Source: a bacterium
GTDB taxonomy: Bacteria; Pseudomonadota; Alphaproteobacteria; SP197
Direction of reading: 5' to 3'
DNA length: 64,000 nucleotides
NCBI GenBank assembly: GCA_028821455.1
Contig: JAPPGE010000067.1
Location: 12,461 to 76,460 of the forward strand
Shown here piece by piece: positions 23,452-32,900 of this stretch. The position numbers were made by a program, and so were the translations under genes. Position 1 is the first letter of the stretch. Each line of letters opens with the position of its first letter. Below the pieces are notes generated by a model that ran no database searches, was not told where the DNA came from, and was given only the letters and a program-made list of their open reading frames with translations.

Positions 23452-23679
23452 TCATTCCGGACAGGCCTCCTCGATGAGATCCCGGACGATGGCGGCCATG
23501 CGCCGCCCGTCCCGCGCCGCCGCCAGACGCAGCCGGCGGTGGAGATCCTCGTCGAGCTCGACGGTGAAGCGCACCAGGCGCCCGCCGCGGCCCGTCGCCC
23601 GCATGCCGGCCGTCTCCGTCCGGCGGACCCGCGCGGACCCGCGCGGCCTGGGGTCGATGTCGATGACCTTCCTCGTCAT
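23452..23679 (-). CDS. ParG-like ribbon-helix-helix partition protein
   Basis: 75 residues, almost the size of ParG of TP228 as I recall it. The N-terminal 33 residues are basic and probably unstructured (MTRKVIDIDPRPRGSARVRR). The C-terminal half, RLVRFTVELDEDLHRRLRLA then RRMAAIVRDLIEEA, is a ribbon-helix-helix domain. In ParFG-type systems this protein binds the centromere repeats and stimulates the ParA ATPase through an N-terminal arginine. The ATG overlaps the ParA stop by four bases (ATGA). The repeat arrays on either side of the pair would be its targets; it probably also represses the operon. Confidence 0.8.
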   Translation of the reverse strand: MTRKVIDIDPRPRGSARVRRTETAGMRATGRGGRLVRFTVELDEDLHRRLRLAAARDGRRMAAIVRDLIEEACPE

Positions 23680-24326
23680 GCCGCGGCCCTCCCGACGCCG
23701 GATACGAGCGCCGTGACCTCGCCGGCGAGCGAACGCACCTCGGCGGCCGCCAGCGACCCGGGTGCGGTCTCCAGGACCGCCACCCCGGTTGCGGCGCTCT
23801 CGGCAAAGGCGACGCGCTGCGTGACGTGAGTCTCGAGAACCGGCACCGGCCACGCGCCCAGCGCTTGCGCCACGTCGCGGCCGATCACCGTGTTGGCGAT
23901 CCTCCTGGAGACGACGAAGCGGGCGTCGAGATGGTCGTGGTCGATCCTGGCCTCCTCGAGGAGCTCGACGAGATCGCCGGCGGCCCAGACGTCGTAGGGG
24001 GAAGGCTGAACCGGGATCAGCACCAGGTCCGACGCCAGCATCGCCGAGCGGGCGATGGTGGCGAGCGACGGCGGGCCGTCGATCACGACCGCGTCGACGC
24101 CTTGGGCCAGCTGCGGCACCTGGCGGTGGAGCACCGGCCGCGGCATGCCGACCACGGGAAAGAGCGGCGGCGCCTGGCGGGCCGCCAGCCAGTCGAGGGC
24201 CGAGCCCTGGGGATCGGCATCGACAAGGATGACGTCGAGGCCGTCGAGAGCCAGGGCTGAGGCCGTGTGAACGGCGAGCGTCGTCTTGCCGACGCCGCCC
24301 TTCTGGTTGAGGAACGAGATGATCAT
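23676..24326 (-). CDS. parA: ParA-family partition ATPase (ParF-like, short)
   Basis: 216 residues without an N-terminal DNA-binding domain, as in type Ib ParA/ParF proteins. The deviant Walker A is FLNQKGGVGKTTLAVH at residues 5-20. DVILVDADPQGSALDW is the A' box, and DAVVIDGPPS is Walker B. It should segregate the replicon by binding nucleoid DNA and ParG-bound repeats. The ATG at 24326 follows GGAGGTCAGCTC. It is followed by the overlapping parG-like gene and preceded by a repeat array. This pair replaces the RepA-RepB partition genes normally found with RepC. Confidence 0.92.
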   Translation of the reverse strand: MIISFLNQKGGVGKTTLAVHTASALALDGLDVILVDADPQGSALDWLAARQAPPLFPVVGMPRPVLHRQVPQLAQGVDAVVIDGPPSLATIARSAMLASDLVLIPVQPSPYDVWAAGDLVELLEEARIDHDHLDARFVVSRRIANTVIGRDVAQALGAWPVPVLETHVTQRVAFAESAATGVAVLETAPGSLAAAEVRSLAGEVTALVSGVGRAAA

Positions 24327-24355
24327 GAGCTGACCTCCTTGCTGTCGTGGTCCTT

Positions 24356-24409
24356 CGCATTTGCGCAAGTGCGCAATTGAGGAGTTGCGCAATTGCGCAA
24401 TTGCGCATT
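24356..24409. repeat. par-flanking repeat array, upstream copy
   Basis: A dense set of TGCGCAA / TTGCGCA units around a central GAGGAGTTG, in the same orientation as the array at 23388-23436 and differing from it at only a few bases. It lies 30 bases upstream of the parA start, where ParFG-type centromeres and operators sit. From here to the recombinase start at 24551 I see only a TATAAGG-like -10 element near 24462 and no gene. Confidence 0.7.
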
Positions 24410-24550
24410 GCTGCCATGCCTCGGGGGCGGCGCTGCCGTCTGGCCCCTCGCCCGGCGAGGCGCTATAAGGACCTCAGCGCAGGCGGTGAGGGAGACGCCG
24501 GTGCCGCGGTCGTCTGCGGCCGCGCTGTCACGAAGTACCGGGGTTTTTCC

Positions 24551-26325
24551 GTGATCGACATCGAGGGCAAGCGTGTCGCTCTCTACGCGCGCCACTCCAA
24601 CGCCACCCAGGCCCGTTCCGTCCCGGCCCAGCTGCACCGCCTGAAGGAGGCCGCCCGGGCCGGCGGCGCAACGGTGGTGGGGGAATACGCGGACAAGGCG
24701 GTCACCGGCGCCGTGCTCGAAAGCCGTCCGGCGGTCCAGAGCCTGCTGGTCCACGCCGCCGACGGCGACTTCGAGGCGGTCCTCATCGAAGACCTCTCGC
24801 GTATCAGCCGCGACCAGGCCGACGTGGCGACGATCCACAAGCTCCTCGCCTTCCACGGCGTTGCCCTTGTCTCCGTCACCGAGGGCAGAATCGGTGCGCT
24901 CCACATCGGCCTCACCGGCACGATGAATTCGATCCACCTGGAGCAACTCTCCGACAAGGTCCGCCGAGGCCAGTTCGCCGCCGTGCGCGACGGCAGAATT
25001 CCCGGGGGCCGCATCTACGGATACGAGCTGCTGCGACCCGAAGGCACCCTGGAGACAGGGCTGCGCCGCATCGAGCCGAAGGAGGCCGCCATCGTCCGCC
25101 GCATCTTCGCCGAAGCCGAAGAGGGCAAGGCGCTCCGCAGGATCGTGGATGACCTCAACCGCGACGCAATCCCGTCCCCGAAGGGAAAGATGTGGTCCCG
25201 CGGCAGCCTCGCCGATCACCGGGGAAGGGGACTGCTGCGCCAGAACCTCTACGCCGGCCGCGTCGTCTTCGGCCGCTTCCGCGTCTTCCGCCACCCCATC
25301 ACCGGCAAGCGCGAGGACCGCCCGCAACCGATGTCGAAGTGGATCATCATCCCCGCTCCAGCCGACCTCGCCATCGTCAGCGAAGAGCAGTTCGACCGCG
25401 TCCAGCGGATTGTCCGGACACCTGTCCCGCGGCGCCCCGCGCCCCCCCCACACCCCCCCCCCCCAGGCCGCCCCCCCCCCCCCCGCCAAAAGCCGGGCCG
25501 CCCCCCCCCCCCCCCCCCCCACAACCCCCCCCGGGCGGGCGGCGCCGCCCCCCCCCCCCCGGCCGGGGGGCGCCGGGGCCCCCCACGCCGCCGAGCTATC
25601 CGACGAGCGGCCGCACCTGGTGCGCCAGCTGCGGCGGCCGCGTGATCACCGCGCACAGCGGCTACCTCATCTGCCGTACCTGGAGGGATCACCGCGCCTG
25701 CGACCAGCGCCACCTCTTCCGCCGTGAGCAGATCATCGAGGCGACGCTGGACTATCTCGTCTCCCCGCGGTGCGAGGCCGATATCGCCTCTGCGTGCGAG
25801 GAGCTTGTCCGCAACGCCGAGACCGCCGCCGCCTCCACCCACATTGCGGTCGACACGGCGAGCGACCTCGTCGACCGCGTCCACGCCGAGGCCGCCGCCC
25901 TCGACGCCGCCATCGCCGAGACCGTCGGCATGGCTCGCGTCAGGGAGCATCTCGACATCTGCACCAGGGACATCGCGACCCTGCGCGGAAGCCTCCAGCG
26001 GTTGCGTGTCGCGGCCACGGGCACACTGCCCGCCCGCAGGACCCGCCACATCGCCTCGGCCGCCGCCCGTCGCATCGCCTTCAGGTTGGGGCGGGGCCGC
26101 GCCGGCGCGGCCGCGCCGGGCGACAACGACGTCGTCCAGCAGATCATCGAGGCCATCCATGTCGCATATCGTCGTGCCGGCCGCGAAGGTCTCGAGGTGA
26201 GAGCCACCGTGGCGAGTCATGCCGCCTACAGGCTCGGGCTCGTCGAGGTGGCTCCGGCGCTGCTGCACGCGCCACGCCGTGGGCGTCATCGCGCCGCTCC
26301 GACCGCCGGGCCGGCAGCGGCATAG
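24551..26325 (+). pseudogene. large serine recombinase, frame broken in a poly-C tract
   Basis: The first part (24551 to about 25430) encodes the catalytic domain: LYARHSNATQ with the nucleophile Ser16, IEDLSRISRDQADV, then a recombinase domain with DGRIPGGRIYGYEL, LRRIVDDLNRD, and RQNLYAGRVVFGR. The second part, in another frame (about 25590-26325), has a zinc ribbon TWCASCGGRVIT...YLICRTWRDHRAC and a coiled coil (ASDLVDRVHAEAAALDAAIA), the usual C-terminus. The two halves are one gene of about 590 codons split by an implausible C-rich tract. The start is a GTG at 24551 with GGGG upstream. Such enzymes integrate or excise elements. Its 3' end overlaps repC by 40 bases, tail to tail. Confidence 0.8.
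25437..25580. other. poly-C low-complexity tract, probable sequence artefact
   Basis: About 140 bases made almost entirely of C with a few G and A, in the middle of a coding sequence that should encode the join between the recombinase domain and the zinc ribbon. The composition is unlike anything else in the window, and it coincides with a frame change. It is most likely a mis-assembled or low-quality join; a real expansion is possible. Confidence 0.7.
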
Positions 26326-27821
26326 CGCCAGGAGGCTTCCCGCCAGCGCTGTTGCCTCTCGAGGCCCCAGATCGACCTGTGGAGGTGGAGGTCGCCGGTC
26401 CGCGCCCGCTTCACGCACCCCATCAGGAACGCGGAGGGGTTCCACACGAAAGTCGCCCTGTCCTGGCACCTGCCGTCGATGATGGCCACCACCACCACAG
26501 CCGCCCTGATGCCGATCTCCTGCACCGCCCTTTGCCAGGTCTCGTCGCGAATACCCAGGGCCGGTCGCACCAGCTCGCAGGCCCACGCGTTGCCGCGCCA
26601 GCCCTCTCCCTCGGCCTCCCGCCGCCAGCTTTCGGACCCCATCGCCGCCACCCGGTCGGCGTCCACGTGCTGGACACCGAAATCCACGTTCGGGTCGATT
26701 TTGTTCCGTCCCGGCCCGTTATCGCCCGCCGGATCGGGAGGATCTCCGATGCAGGCCTCGCCGGCCGGGTCCGCGCCGCCGGCGGATCGGGCGGGGCGAT
26801 TACCTTTTGGTACTCTGGAATCGGCTTGTAATAGTATGGGGGACGGGAATTGTTGACCCGCGGCCGACAGCGCATCTTCCCCCTTCTGGTCTGCAGCCTT
26901 GACCTGTGCCGGCCGCCGGCGATCCTCCCGTCGCCGATCGACGTCGGTGCGGTGGTCGACGGGCGTCTGCCTGGCAAGGTCGCCTGCCGGCTTGCGCAAC
27001 GCCGGCCCTGGCGCGCCCTTCGCATCATCGCTTTCGAGCGCCGGCGGCGGATCCCCGCACCCGCTACCGGCCTTCCCGTCGCTGTGATCCCTCGCCTCGC
27101 GACCGCCGCCGCCCGCCGCCTCGGGTGCGGATCCGCCTCCGCCACCCGGGAATTCGGCGAGCAGGGCGTTCCGCATCGCCGCCAGCCGCTCCCGTTCGGC
27201 AATGAGCGCTGCAAGGCCGGCGCCGGCCTTGAGCGGCCACCAGTCCAGTCCGGGATCCCGCCCCAGGCCGGCCGCGAGCTGCCTGATCTCGATCCGCAGC
27301 GCGGACGATACCGCCCGCACCGCCTTCTTCATGCGCCTCTCGTCCGCGGCGGCCCTCGCCGCGGCGACGAATTCGCCATAGAGCCCGGCCAGTGGCCGCA
27401 GGTCGACGCCGCAGGCCTTCGTCACGTGGCCGGTCACGGGGTCCCGCTCGCCCCAGCGGCGGCGGCTGGCCGAATCCTTGTGCGCAATGGCGCCCTTGCC
27501 GGCGAGGCGGCGCTCGACGGCGTTGACCTGCTGCCGGCTGATCCCGAGTTCCTCGGCCATCGCCTCGACGCCCTTCCATACCATCGGCAGACCATCCTCG
27601 TCCGTCCAGTCGATCTCCCTGGTGTAGCGGACCAGGTAGACGAGCCGGCGGACCTCGGTTCGGGAGAACCCGCACCCAGCGCCGCCCGCCTCGATGGCTC
27701 GCATCAGATCACACCGCCCGACGCCCGCCGGCAGGCCCTCGAACCCGGCCGCCGCGAGCCGGCTGGCGACGGTTGCCGGGGTAACGGCCCGCAGGCCCTG
27801 AATGGTGACTGGATTGATCAT
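26286..27821 (-). CDS. repC: RepC-type plasmid replication initiator
   Basis: 511 residues, longer than the roughly 400-430 of usual RepC. The N-terminal DNA-binding part has LMRAIEAGGAGCGFSRTEV, then DWTDEDGLPMVW, AEELGISRQQVNAVERRL, and DSASRRRWGERD...GVDLRPLA, all typical of RepC. The middle (about 230-390) is a Gly/Asp/Arg-rich insert of low complexity. The C-terminal domain, RGNAWACELVRPALGIRDET...AVQEIGIRAAVVVVAIIDGR, is also RepC-like. RepC starts replication from an origin inside its own gene. RepA and RepB are absent; partition is supplied by the nearby ParA/ParG-like pair. The ATG at 27821 was chosen from the family N-terminus. Confidence 0.9.
   Translation of the reverse strand: MINPVTIQGLRAVTPATVASRLAAAGFEGLPAGVGRCDLMRAIEAGGAGCGFSRTEVRRLVYLVRYTREIDWTDEDGLPMVWKGVEAMAEELGISRQQVNAVERRLAGKGAIAHKDSASRRRWGERDPVTGHVTKACGVDLRPLAGLYGEFVAAARAAADERRMKKAVRAVSSALRIEIRQLAAGLGRDPGLDWWPLKAGAGLAALIAERERLAAMRNALLAEFPGGGGGSAPEAAGGGGREARDHSDGKAGSGCGDPPPALESDDAKGAPGPALRKPAGDLARQTPVDHRTDVDRRREDRRRPAQVKAADQKGEDALSAAGQQFPSPILLQADSRVPKGNRPARSAGGADPAGEACIGDPPDPAGDNGPGRNKIDPNVDFGVQHVDADRVAAMGSESWRREAEGEGWRGNAWACELVRPALGIRDETWQRAVQEIGIRAAVVVVAIIDGRCQDRATFVWNPSAFLMGCVKRARTGDLHLHRSIWGLERQQRWREASWRYAAAGPAVGAAR
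26802..26857. other. A+T-rich patch inside repC, candidate oriV
   Basis: Within the low-complexity middle of repC, a stretch of about 55 bases (ATTACCTTTTGGTACTCTGG through TAATAGTATGGGGG to GAATTGTTG) stands out from the surrounding very G+C-rich DNA. In repABC plasmids the origin has been mapped inside repC, in an A+T-rich stretch. The match is by position and composition only. Confidence 0.45.
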
Positions 27822-27872
27822 GCCTCGCCTCGCGATGCGAGGAGCCGCCTGGACCGTTTTCGCAAGGAGGGG

Positions 27873-28000
27873 TTGACAACACCCTTCGCCCCGGGGCAAC
27901 ATGCGCGAACGGAATTTGGCGCATGTCCCCACCGTTTGTGGTGAGGATGCTGTTACGATCCCTAACGGCCTTCGCGTTGCGTCGCGAAGGCCGTTTCCTT
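27873..28000 (+). ncRNA. possible counter-transcribed RNA controlling repC
   Basis: The repC leader region (27822-28160) has no gene. On the plus strand a TTGACA (27873-27878), with a weak CAACAT 18 bases on, could start a short RNA that runs away from repC and ends at the strong hairpin at 27964-27995. It would be antisense to the repC leader, the position of the ctRNA in repABC replicons. A perfect inverted pair ACATGCGC/GCGCATGT (27899-27926) overlaps the proposed promoter and could be an operator or a second stem. Start and end are estimates. Confidence 0.4.
27964..28000 (+). terminator. rho-independent-type hairpin upstream of repC
   Basis: A perfect 13-bp stem AACGGCCTTCGCG / CGCGAAGGCCGTT with a 6-base loop (27964-27995) is followed on the plus strand by TTCCTTTGATG. 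It fits the terminator of the proposed antisense RNA. On the minus strand it would be a leader stem before repC. Confidence 0.7.
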
Positions 28001-28030
28001 TGATGAGTCCTGTTCGCTCGGCACCCCCGG

Positions 28031-28053
28031 TTGACGTTGGGCGCGAACGTCAA
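28031..28053. repeat. perfect 8-bp inverted repeat near the element boundary
   Basis: TTGACGTT-GGGCGCG-AACGTCAA, two 8-base arms around 7 bases. It resembles a protein-binding palindrome and could be an operator for repC or a partition or recombination site. Its arms contain GTT...AAC as in repABC parS sites, but the spacing differs. I see nothing else between here and 28160. Confidence 0.55.
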
Positions 28054-28160
28054 GGGCGTGGAATCAGCGGGTTGTCCTCAGACATTGCATCCCGCCAACT
28101 GCACCGGTATCATGATGGCCATGAGACCGATGCATTATAGGGTGTGCTTGGGAGCAGCCC

Positions 28161-28982
28161 CTAGGAGGTGCCGGTCATCTTCGGCCCGTCATGCACCTGG
28201 TCGCGGATTTCGACGCGGCGAAGCCACTTCTGAGAACAGGCGCCCGGCCAGCCCGGCACCACCAGGCGGAGCGGAGCGCCGTTGTGCCTGTGCAGGGGCC
28301 CGCCGTTCATGGAGAATGCGATGAGCACGTTGTCAGTCATCGCCTTGGCGATCGGCACGCCGCGCGAGATCGGCAACTTGCCCTCGTCGCCGGAAAGAAG
28401 CGTGTCCGCGCTGTAGTGTGCGGTGTAGACGGCACCCGGCTTCACGCCGACCCTTTTCAGCACGTCAGCGAGCCTGACGCCCGTCCACTCCGCGCAGCCG
28501 ACAGCGCCCATGGTCCACTGTTCACCCCCCACCGGAGGGTCGAAAAAGGCCCGGCCGTTGCCGCCGCACTCGATCGTGAGCGCCAAGTTCACCACCTCGA
28601 ACCGCGCGCGGAGCTCGTCGATCGAAAACACGGCGGGGTTGTCCACCAGTCCGTCCACGGCAAGTGTCCAGCCGGCAGCATCGACATTCTCCGGAGGCAG
28701 ACCGTTGTTGCGGATGAAATGCCGGCTGGTCGGAGTGATCGCATCGTCGAGAAGATGCGCCGGGGTCTCGGCATTGAGCGGCAGGTCGTTCAGAAGCGTG
28801 AGCCCGTCCTTGCCAGCCAGAGCGTCATCGCTGGCAAGGGCGGTCGACATGACGGAATGCAGGGGGAACGTCATGCCGAGCAGTCCGGCGCCGGCGACGA
28901 AGCCCCGCCGGCTCACGCCATCAGCCGCCTCGAACACCTGCCGGCGCGGTTCTTCCGTCGCATGGTGCGAATCCCTCGGCAT
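28161..28982 (-). CDS. sulfite oxidase-type molybdoenzyme, C-terminal domain missing
   Basis: 273 residues. A twin-arginine signal (SRRGFVAGAGLLGM, about 24-37) directs it folded to the periplasm. The molybdopterin domain is complete: RHFIRNNGLP, then TIECGGNGRAFFDPP with the Mo-ligand Cys, GAVGCAEWTGVRL, and RLVVPGWPGACSQKWLRRVE. In sulfite oxidases the text HDGPKMTG is followed by an immunoglobulin-like dimerisation domain of about 110 residues. Here a TAG comes directly after KMTGTS, and the sequence beyond shows no trace of that domain. The break lies at the edge of the plasmid-like region, so the gene was probably cut by integration or by a bad join. Start ATG 28982 follows GGGAGAACGAC. 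Confidence 0.8.
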   Translation of the reverse strand: MPRDSHHATEEPRRQVFEAADGVSRRGFVAGAGLLGMTFPLHSVMSTALASDDALAGKDGLTLLNDLPLNAETPAHLLDDAITPTSRHFIRNNGLPPENVDAAGWTLAVDGLVDNPAVFSIDELRARFEVVNLALTIECGGNGRAFFDPPVGGEQWTMGAVGCAEWTGVRLADVLKRVGVKPGAVYTAHYSADTLLSGDEGKLPISRGVPIAKAMTDNVLIAFSMNGGPLHRHNGAPLRLVVPGWPGACSQKWLRRVEIRDQVHDGPKMTGTS

Positions 28983-29048
28983 GTCGTTCTCCCGTCGTGC
29001 AGGACCTCTTGTCGTGTTTCGATCTCTGCTCGCAATGGCCGGTCGAGG

Positions 29049-29987
29049 TCAGTAGCCCTTCTTGGGATCGGCGAGGTTGATGAGGGGGCGGCCCTGGCAC
29101 AGGCGTTGCCAGTTCTCGGCGATGGCCGGGAGCGAGCCGTCGAGACTGCCGGCGGATTCGTGGGGCGTGACCGTGACCTTCGGATGGGACCAGAAGGGGT
29201 GATCCCGGGGCAACGGTTCGGTGCGGAAGACGTCCAGAGTGGCGCCCGACAGATGGCCGTTCTCCAGGGCGTCGAGGAGGTCTTCCTCGACCACGGTGGC
29301 GCCGCGGCCGATGTTGATGAAATGAGCGCCCTCCTTCATGGCGGCGATAGTGGTGGCGTCGACGATATCCCTCGTTTCCCGGGTCAGCGGAAGCGTCGAG
29401 ACGCAGTAGTCGAGGTCGCCCAGGAACGTGGCAAGAGTGTCCCGGCCGCCGAGACACGTCACGCCTTCAAGGCCGTGGGTGCCCCTCGCCCAGCCCGACA
29501 CCCTGAAACGGAGTCGGACGAGGGCCCGGGCGATGGCGCTGCCAGTCGAGCCGAGGCCCATGATACCGACATGCACTTCCCTCGCGAGGCGGGGAAGGTG
29601 CTGGCGCCACACGCGCGTTTCCTGCTGCGCGCGGTAGAGTGGCTCCATCCTGAGGTCGCGCAGGACATGGAGGATGACGTACTCCACCATGGCGCCGATC
29701 AGGCCTGGATCCTTCAGACGGACGACGTCGACGCTTGCAGGCATGGCCGGATGATCGAGCAGGTCACCGGCTCCGTGGCCGAGGTAGACGATGCAGCGAA
29801 GATTGGGAAAGGAAGCCAGGAGCTCTCCGGAGATGTCGTCGTAGTCGATGGCGATCATCGTCACCTCACCCGGATCGGCGCAATCGGGCCAGACGCGAAA
29901 GTCCATGCCCGGCACCAGGGCTAGAAGCTCCTGGCGCCATGCGTCGGCATCCTCGTACCGGCTGACAAGGAGGAAGGCCGGGCTCAT
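29049..29987 (-). CDS. D-2-hydroxyacid dehydrogenase (glyoxylate/hydroxypyruvate reductase A type)
   Basis: 312 residues. It reduces 2-oxoacids such as glyoxylate or hydroxypyruvate with NAD(P)H. The nucleotide-binding loop is VGIMGLGSTGSAIARAL (near 135). Catalytic residues are visible as Arg in INIGRGATVVEE, Glu in DVFRTEPLP, and His in TPHESAGS. YRAQQETRVWRQH is the conserved pre-Rossmann motif of the GhrA group. The ATG at 29987 overlaps the glutamate dehydrogenase stop by four bases, so the two genes form an operon. Exact substrate cannot be told. Confidence 0.88.
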   Translation of the reverse strand: MSPAFLLVSRYEDADAWRQELLALVPGMDFRVWPDCADPGEVTMIAIDYDDISGELLASFPNLRCIVYLGHGAGDLLDHPAMPASVDVVRLKDPGLIGAMVEYVILHVLRDLRMEPLYRAQQETRVWRQHLPRLAREVHVGIMGLGSTGSAIARALVRLRFRVSGWARGTHGLEGVTCLGGRDTLATFLGDLDYCVSTLPLTRETRDIVDATTIAAMKEGAHFINIGRGATVVEEDLLDALENGHLSGATLDVFRTEPLPRDHPFWSHPKVTVTPHESAGSLDGSLPAIAENWQRLCQGRPLINLADPKKGY

Positions 29988-32900
29988 TCCGCGAGCGAGG
30001 CGAGAGCCCGGGCTGCGACCGAGGCCATGGCGAAGCTGCCGGGAGAATCGGCGCCCTTCAGATCGTTCATGATCGCGTTCGCCCGGGCGACACGGGCCTG
30101 GTTGTCCCTGATCCAGCGGGCCGTGGCTGCAGGTGCGGGCTCGCCCGTGGCCAGGACAGCGAGGCTGATTCGGCGCTGCTTGAGGTAGCTGTCCTCGACG
30201 AGAGCCTGCTGGGCAAGGCGATCCCAGCGATTGTCCACCGGCAGGCGCGCCAGCGCATCGCGCATCCAGTCGGCACCGAAGGTCTCCCCGACCTCGAAGA
30301 AGACCGTGGCGGCATCGATCACGTCGATCTCCATGACATTGGCTGTCTCGATGACGTCGCATGCCGAAGCGAGCGTACGCAGGTTCGCCACCGGCGCGGC
30401 GATGTCGTCGGGCACACCTTCCTCACAGAAGCGCCTGTAGGCCCGTCCGATCGACTCGCGACGTCGCTCGCTGACCAGATCGGGAAGATTGTCCTTCAGC
30501 GCCATGACCTGGGGGCGGAAGGCGCGTGTCGTCTCTGCGATCGCCATCGGGTGCTGGCGGTGATGGAGCATCCACACCGTGACCCGCTCGATGAGGAGAA
30601 TGGTCTCGTTCAGCATCGCCGACTGGACGTGGGCGGGAACCTGGTTGTCGAGCGTCTCGATGCCGATCCAGATCTCGCGCAGCGAGAAGGAATCGCGGGC
30701 CACCGTGTAGGCGCGGGCGATATCGGCGAGATCGTGACCCGTTTCCTCCGCCAGGCGGCGCACGAAGGTGATGCCGGCGCGATTGATGATGGAGTTGGTG
30801 GTGAGCGTGGCGACAATCTCGCGGCGCAGCCTGTGATCGAGGATTCGCGCGCGGTGATCCCTTCGCAGCGGAACCGGGAAGTAGGTGACCAGATCATCCT
30901 GCAGGTCCGGATCATCGGGCAGATCCGAACCGAGCAGTTCCGCGTAGAGATCCATCTTGGCCCAGGCCAGCAGCACCGACAGTTCCGGGCGGGTGAAATG
31001 GCGGCCCCTGGAACGCCACTCGCCCAGCTCCTCGTCGTCGGGCAGACCCTCGACCCTGCGGTCGAGAAGGCCCTTGTGCTCCAGCACCCGCATCAGGCGC
31101 ACCAGTTCCTCGGTCAGCGCCGGCCCCTGGACCTCGGCAACCGACAGCGCCTGGGTCTGCAGGTAGTTGCTGCGCAGAACGAGGCCGGCCACCTCGCCGG
31201 TCATTTTTTCGAGGAGTCGGTCGCGCTGCTTGACCGTCATGTCGCCCGCCTCGACGACATCGCCAAGCAGGATCTTGATGTTGACCTCGTGGTCCGAACA
31301 GTCGACACCGCCGGAGTTGTCAATGGCATCCGTGTTGATGCGGCCGCCGGCGAGCGCGTACTCGATGCGGCCCGCCTGTGTGGCGCCAAGATTGCCGCCC
31401 TCGCCTACCACCCGGGCGCCCACCTGACGGCCATTGACGCGCACGCCATCGTTGGCCCGGTCGCCGACGCTGGCATGGCTTTCCTGGGCTGCCTTGATGT
31501 AGGTACCGATACCCCCGTTCCACAACAGTTCGACATCGGCCTTCAGCATGGCGTGGATGAGTTCCGCGGGCGTCAGCGTCTCCTCGGCAATACCAAGCGC
31601 CTTGCGACTCTGGGGCGACAGGCTGACCGACTTGGCGCTGCGCTCATAGATGGCGCCACCTTCGCTCAGGCAGGCCGTGTTGTAGTCGGCCCAGGTCGAC
31701 CGGGAAAGATCGAACAGGCGTTTGCGTTCCTCCCAGCCCGTTTCGGCGTCCGGGTCCGGATCGATGAAGATGTGCATGTGGTTGAAAGCGCCAATGAGGC
31801 GGATGTGGCGGGATAGCAGCATGCCGTTGCCGAACACGTCTCCCATCATGTCGCCGATGCCGATCACCGTGAAATCCTCGCAGTCGACATCCTTGCCGAT
31901 CTCGCGGAAGTGGCGGCGGACGGCCTCCCAGGCTCCCTTGGCCGTGATCGCCATCGCCTTGTGGTCGTAGCCTGCCGATCCTCCGGATGCAAAGGCGTCA
32001 TCGAGCCAGTGGCCATAGCTGGCGGCCACATCGTTGGCGATATCCGAGAAGGTTGCCGTGCCCTTGTCGGCGGCAACCACGAGGTAGGGGTCGTCGTCGT
32101 CACGGCGGATCAACCGCTCCCTCGTGACGACATGGCCCCCGGTGATGTTGTCGGTGACGTCAAGCATGGCCGCCATGAAGGCCCGGTAGCAGGCGATGCC
32201 CTCGGCCTGCAGGGCGTCACGCCCGGCGCTGGCAGGGGGCGGCCTCTTGACGACAAAGCCTCCCTTGGACCCGACCGGCACGATCACCGCATTCTTCACC
32301 ATCTGCGCCTTCACCAGGCCCAGGACCTCGGTGCGGAAGTCCTCGAGCCGGTCGGACCAGCGGATGCCGCCCCTCGCCACCGGTCCGCCGCGCAGGTGAA
32401 CGGCCTCGACCCTGGTCGAATAGACGAAGATCTCCCGCCATGGCCGGGGTTCCGGCAAACCGTGAATTGCCTGGCTGTCGAACTTGAAGGAAACACAGGG
32501 TCTGACGGCGCCGGCGGCATCCGTCTGGTAGAAGTTGGTGCGCAGCGTGGCCTCGAACAGGTTGAGATAGCGGCGCAGGATGCGGTCCTGGTCCAGTGAC
32601 TCGACGCCTTCCAGCGCTTCGAGAATGCGCTCGCGCAGGGTGATGCCGCGGACATGGGCCCGTGCCTGCTTGTCGGGATCAAATCTCGTCTCGAAGAGGT
32701 CGACGAGAAGACGGACGATGACCGGATTGGCCGCCAGGGTCTGCTCGACGTAAGCCTGGCTGAAGGGAGCGTTGATCTGCATGAGGAACTTGGCGTAGGC
32801 GCGAAGGATGACCACCTGCCGCCACTCGAGACCGGCGAGAACGAGATTGTTGAAGTCGTCATCCTCGATCTCGCCGGACCACACCCGCGCAAAGGTCTCG

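Noticed and set aside
23388-24409. CRISPR array
   Set aside because: The repeats are short, palindromic and contiguous, without spacers, and no cas genes are present.
28031-28053. A repABC parS site
   Set aside because: The arms contain GTT and AAC but the spacing differs from the 16-bp consensus, and no RepB is present; kept only as an inverted repeat.
5994-28160. Self-transmissible conjugative element
   Set aside because: No coupling protein or type IV secretion genes are in the window; only relaxase, ArdC and accessory genes are seen.
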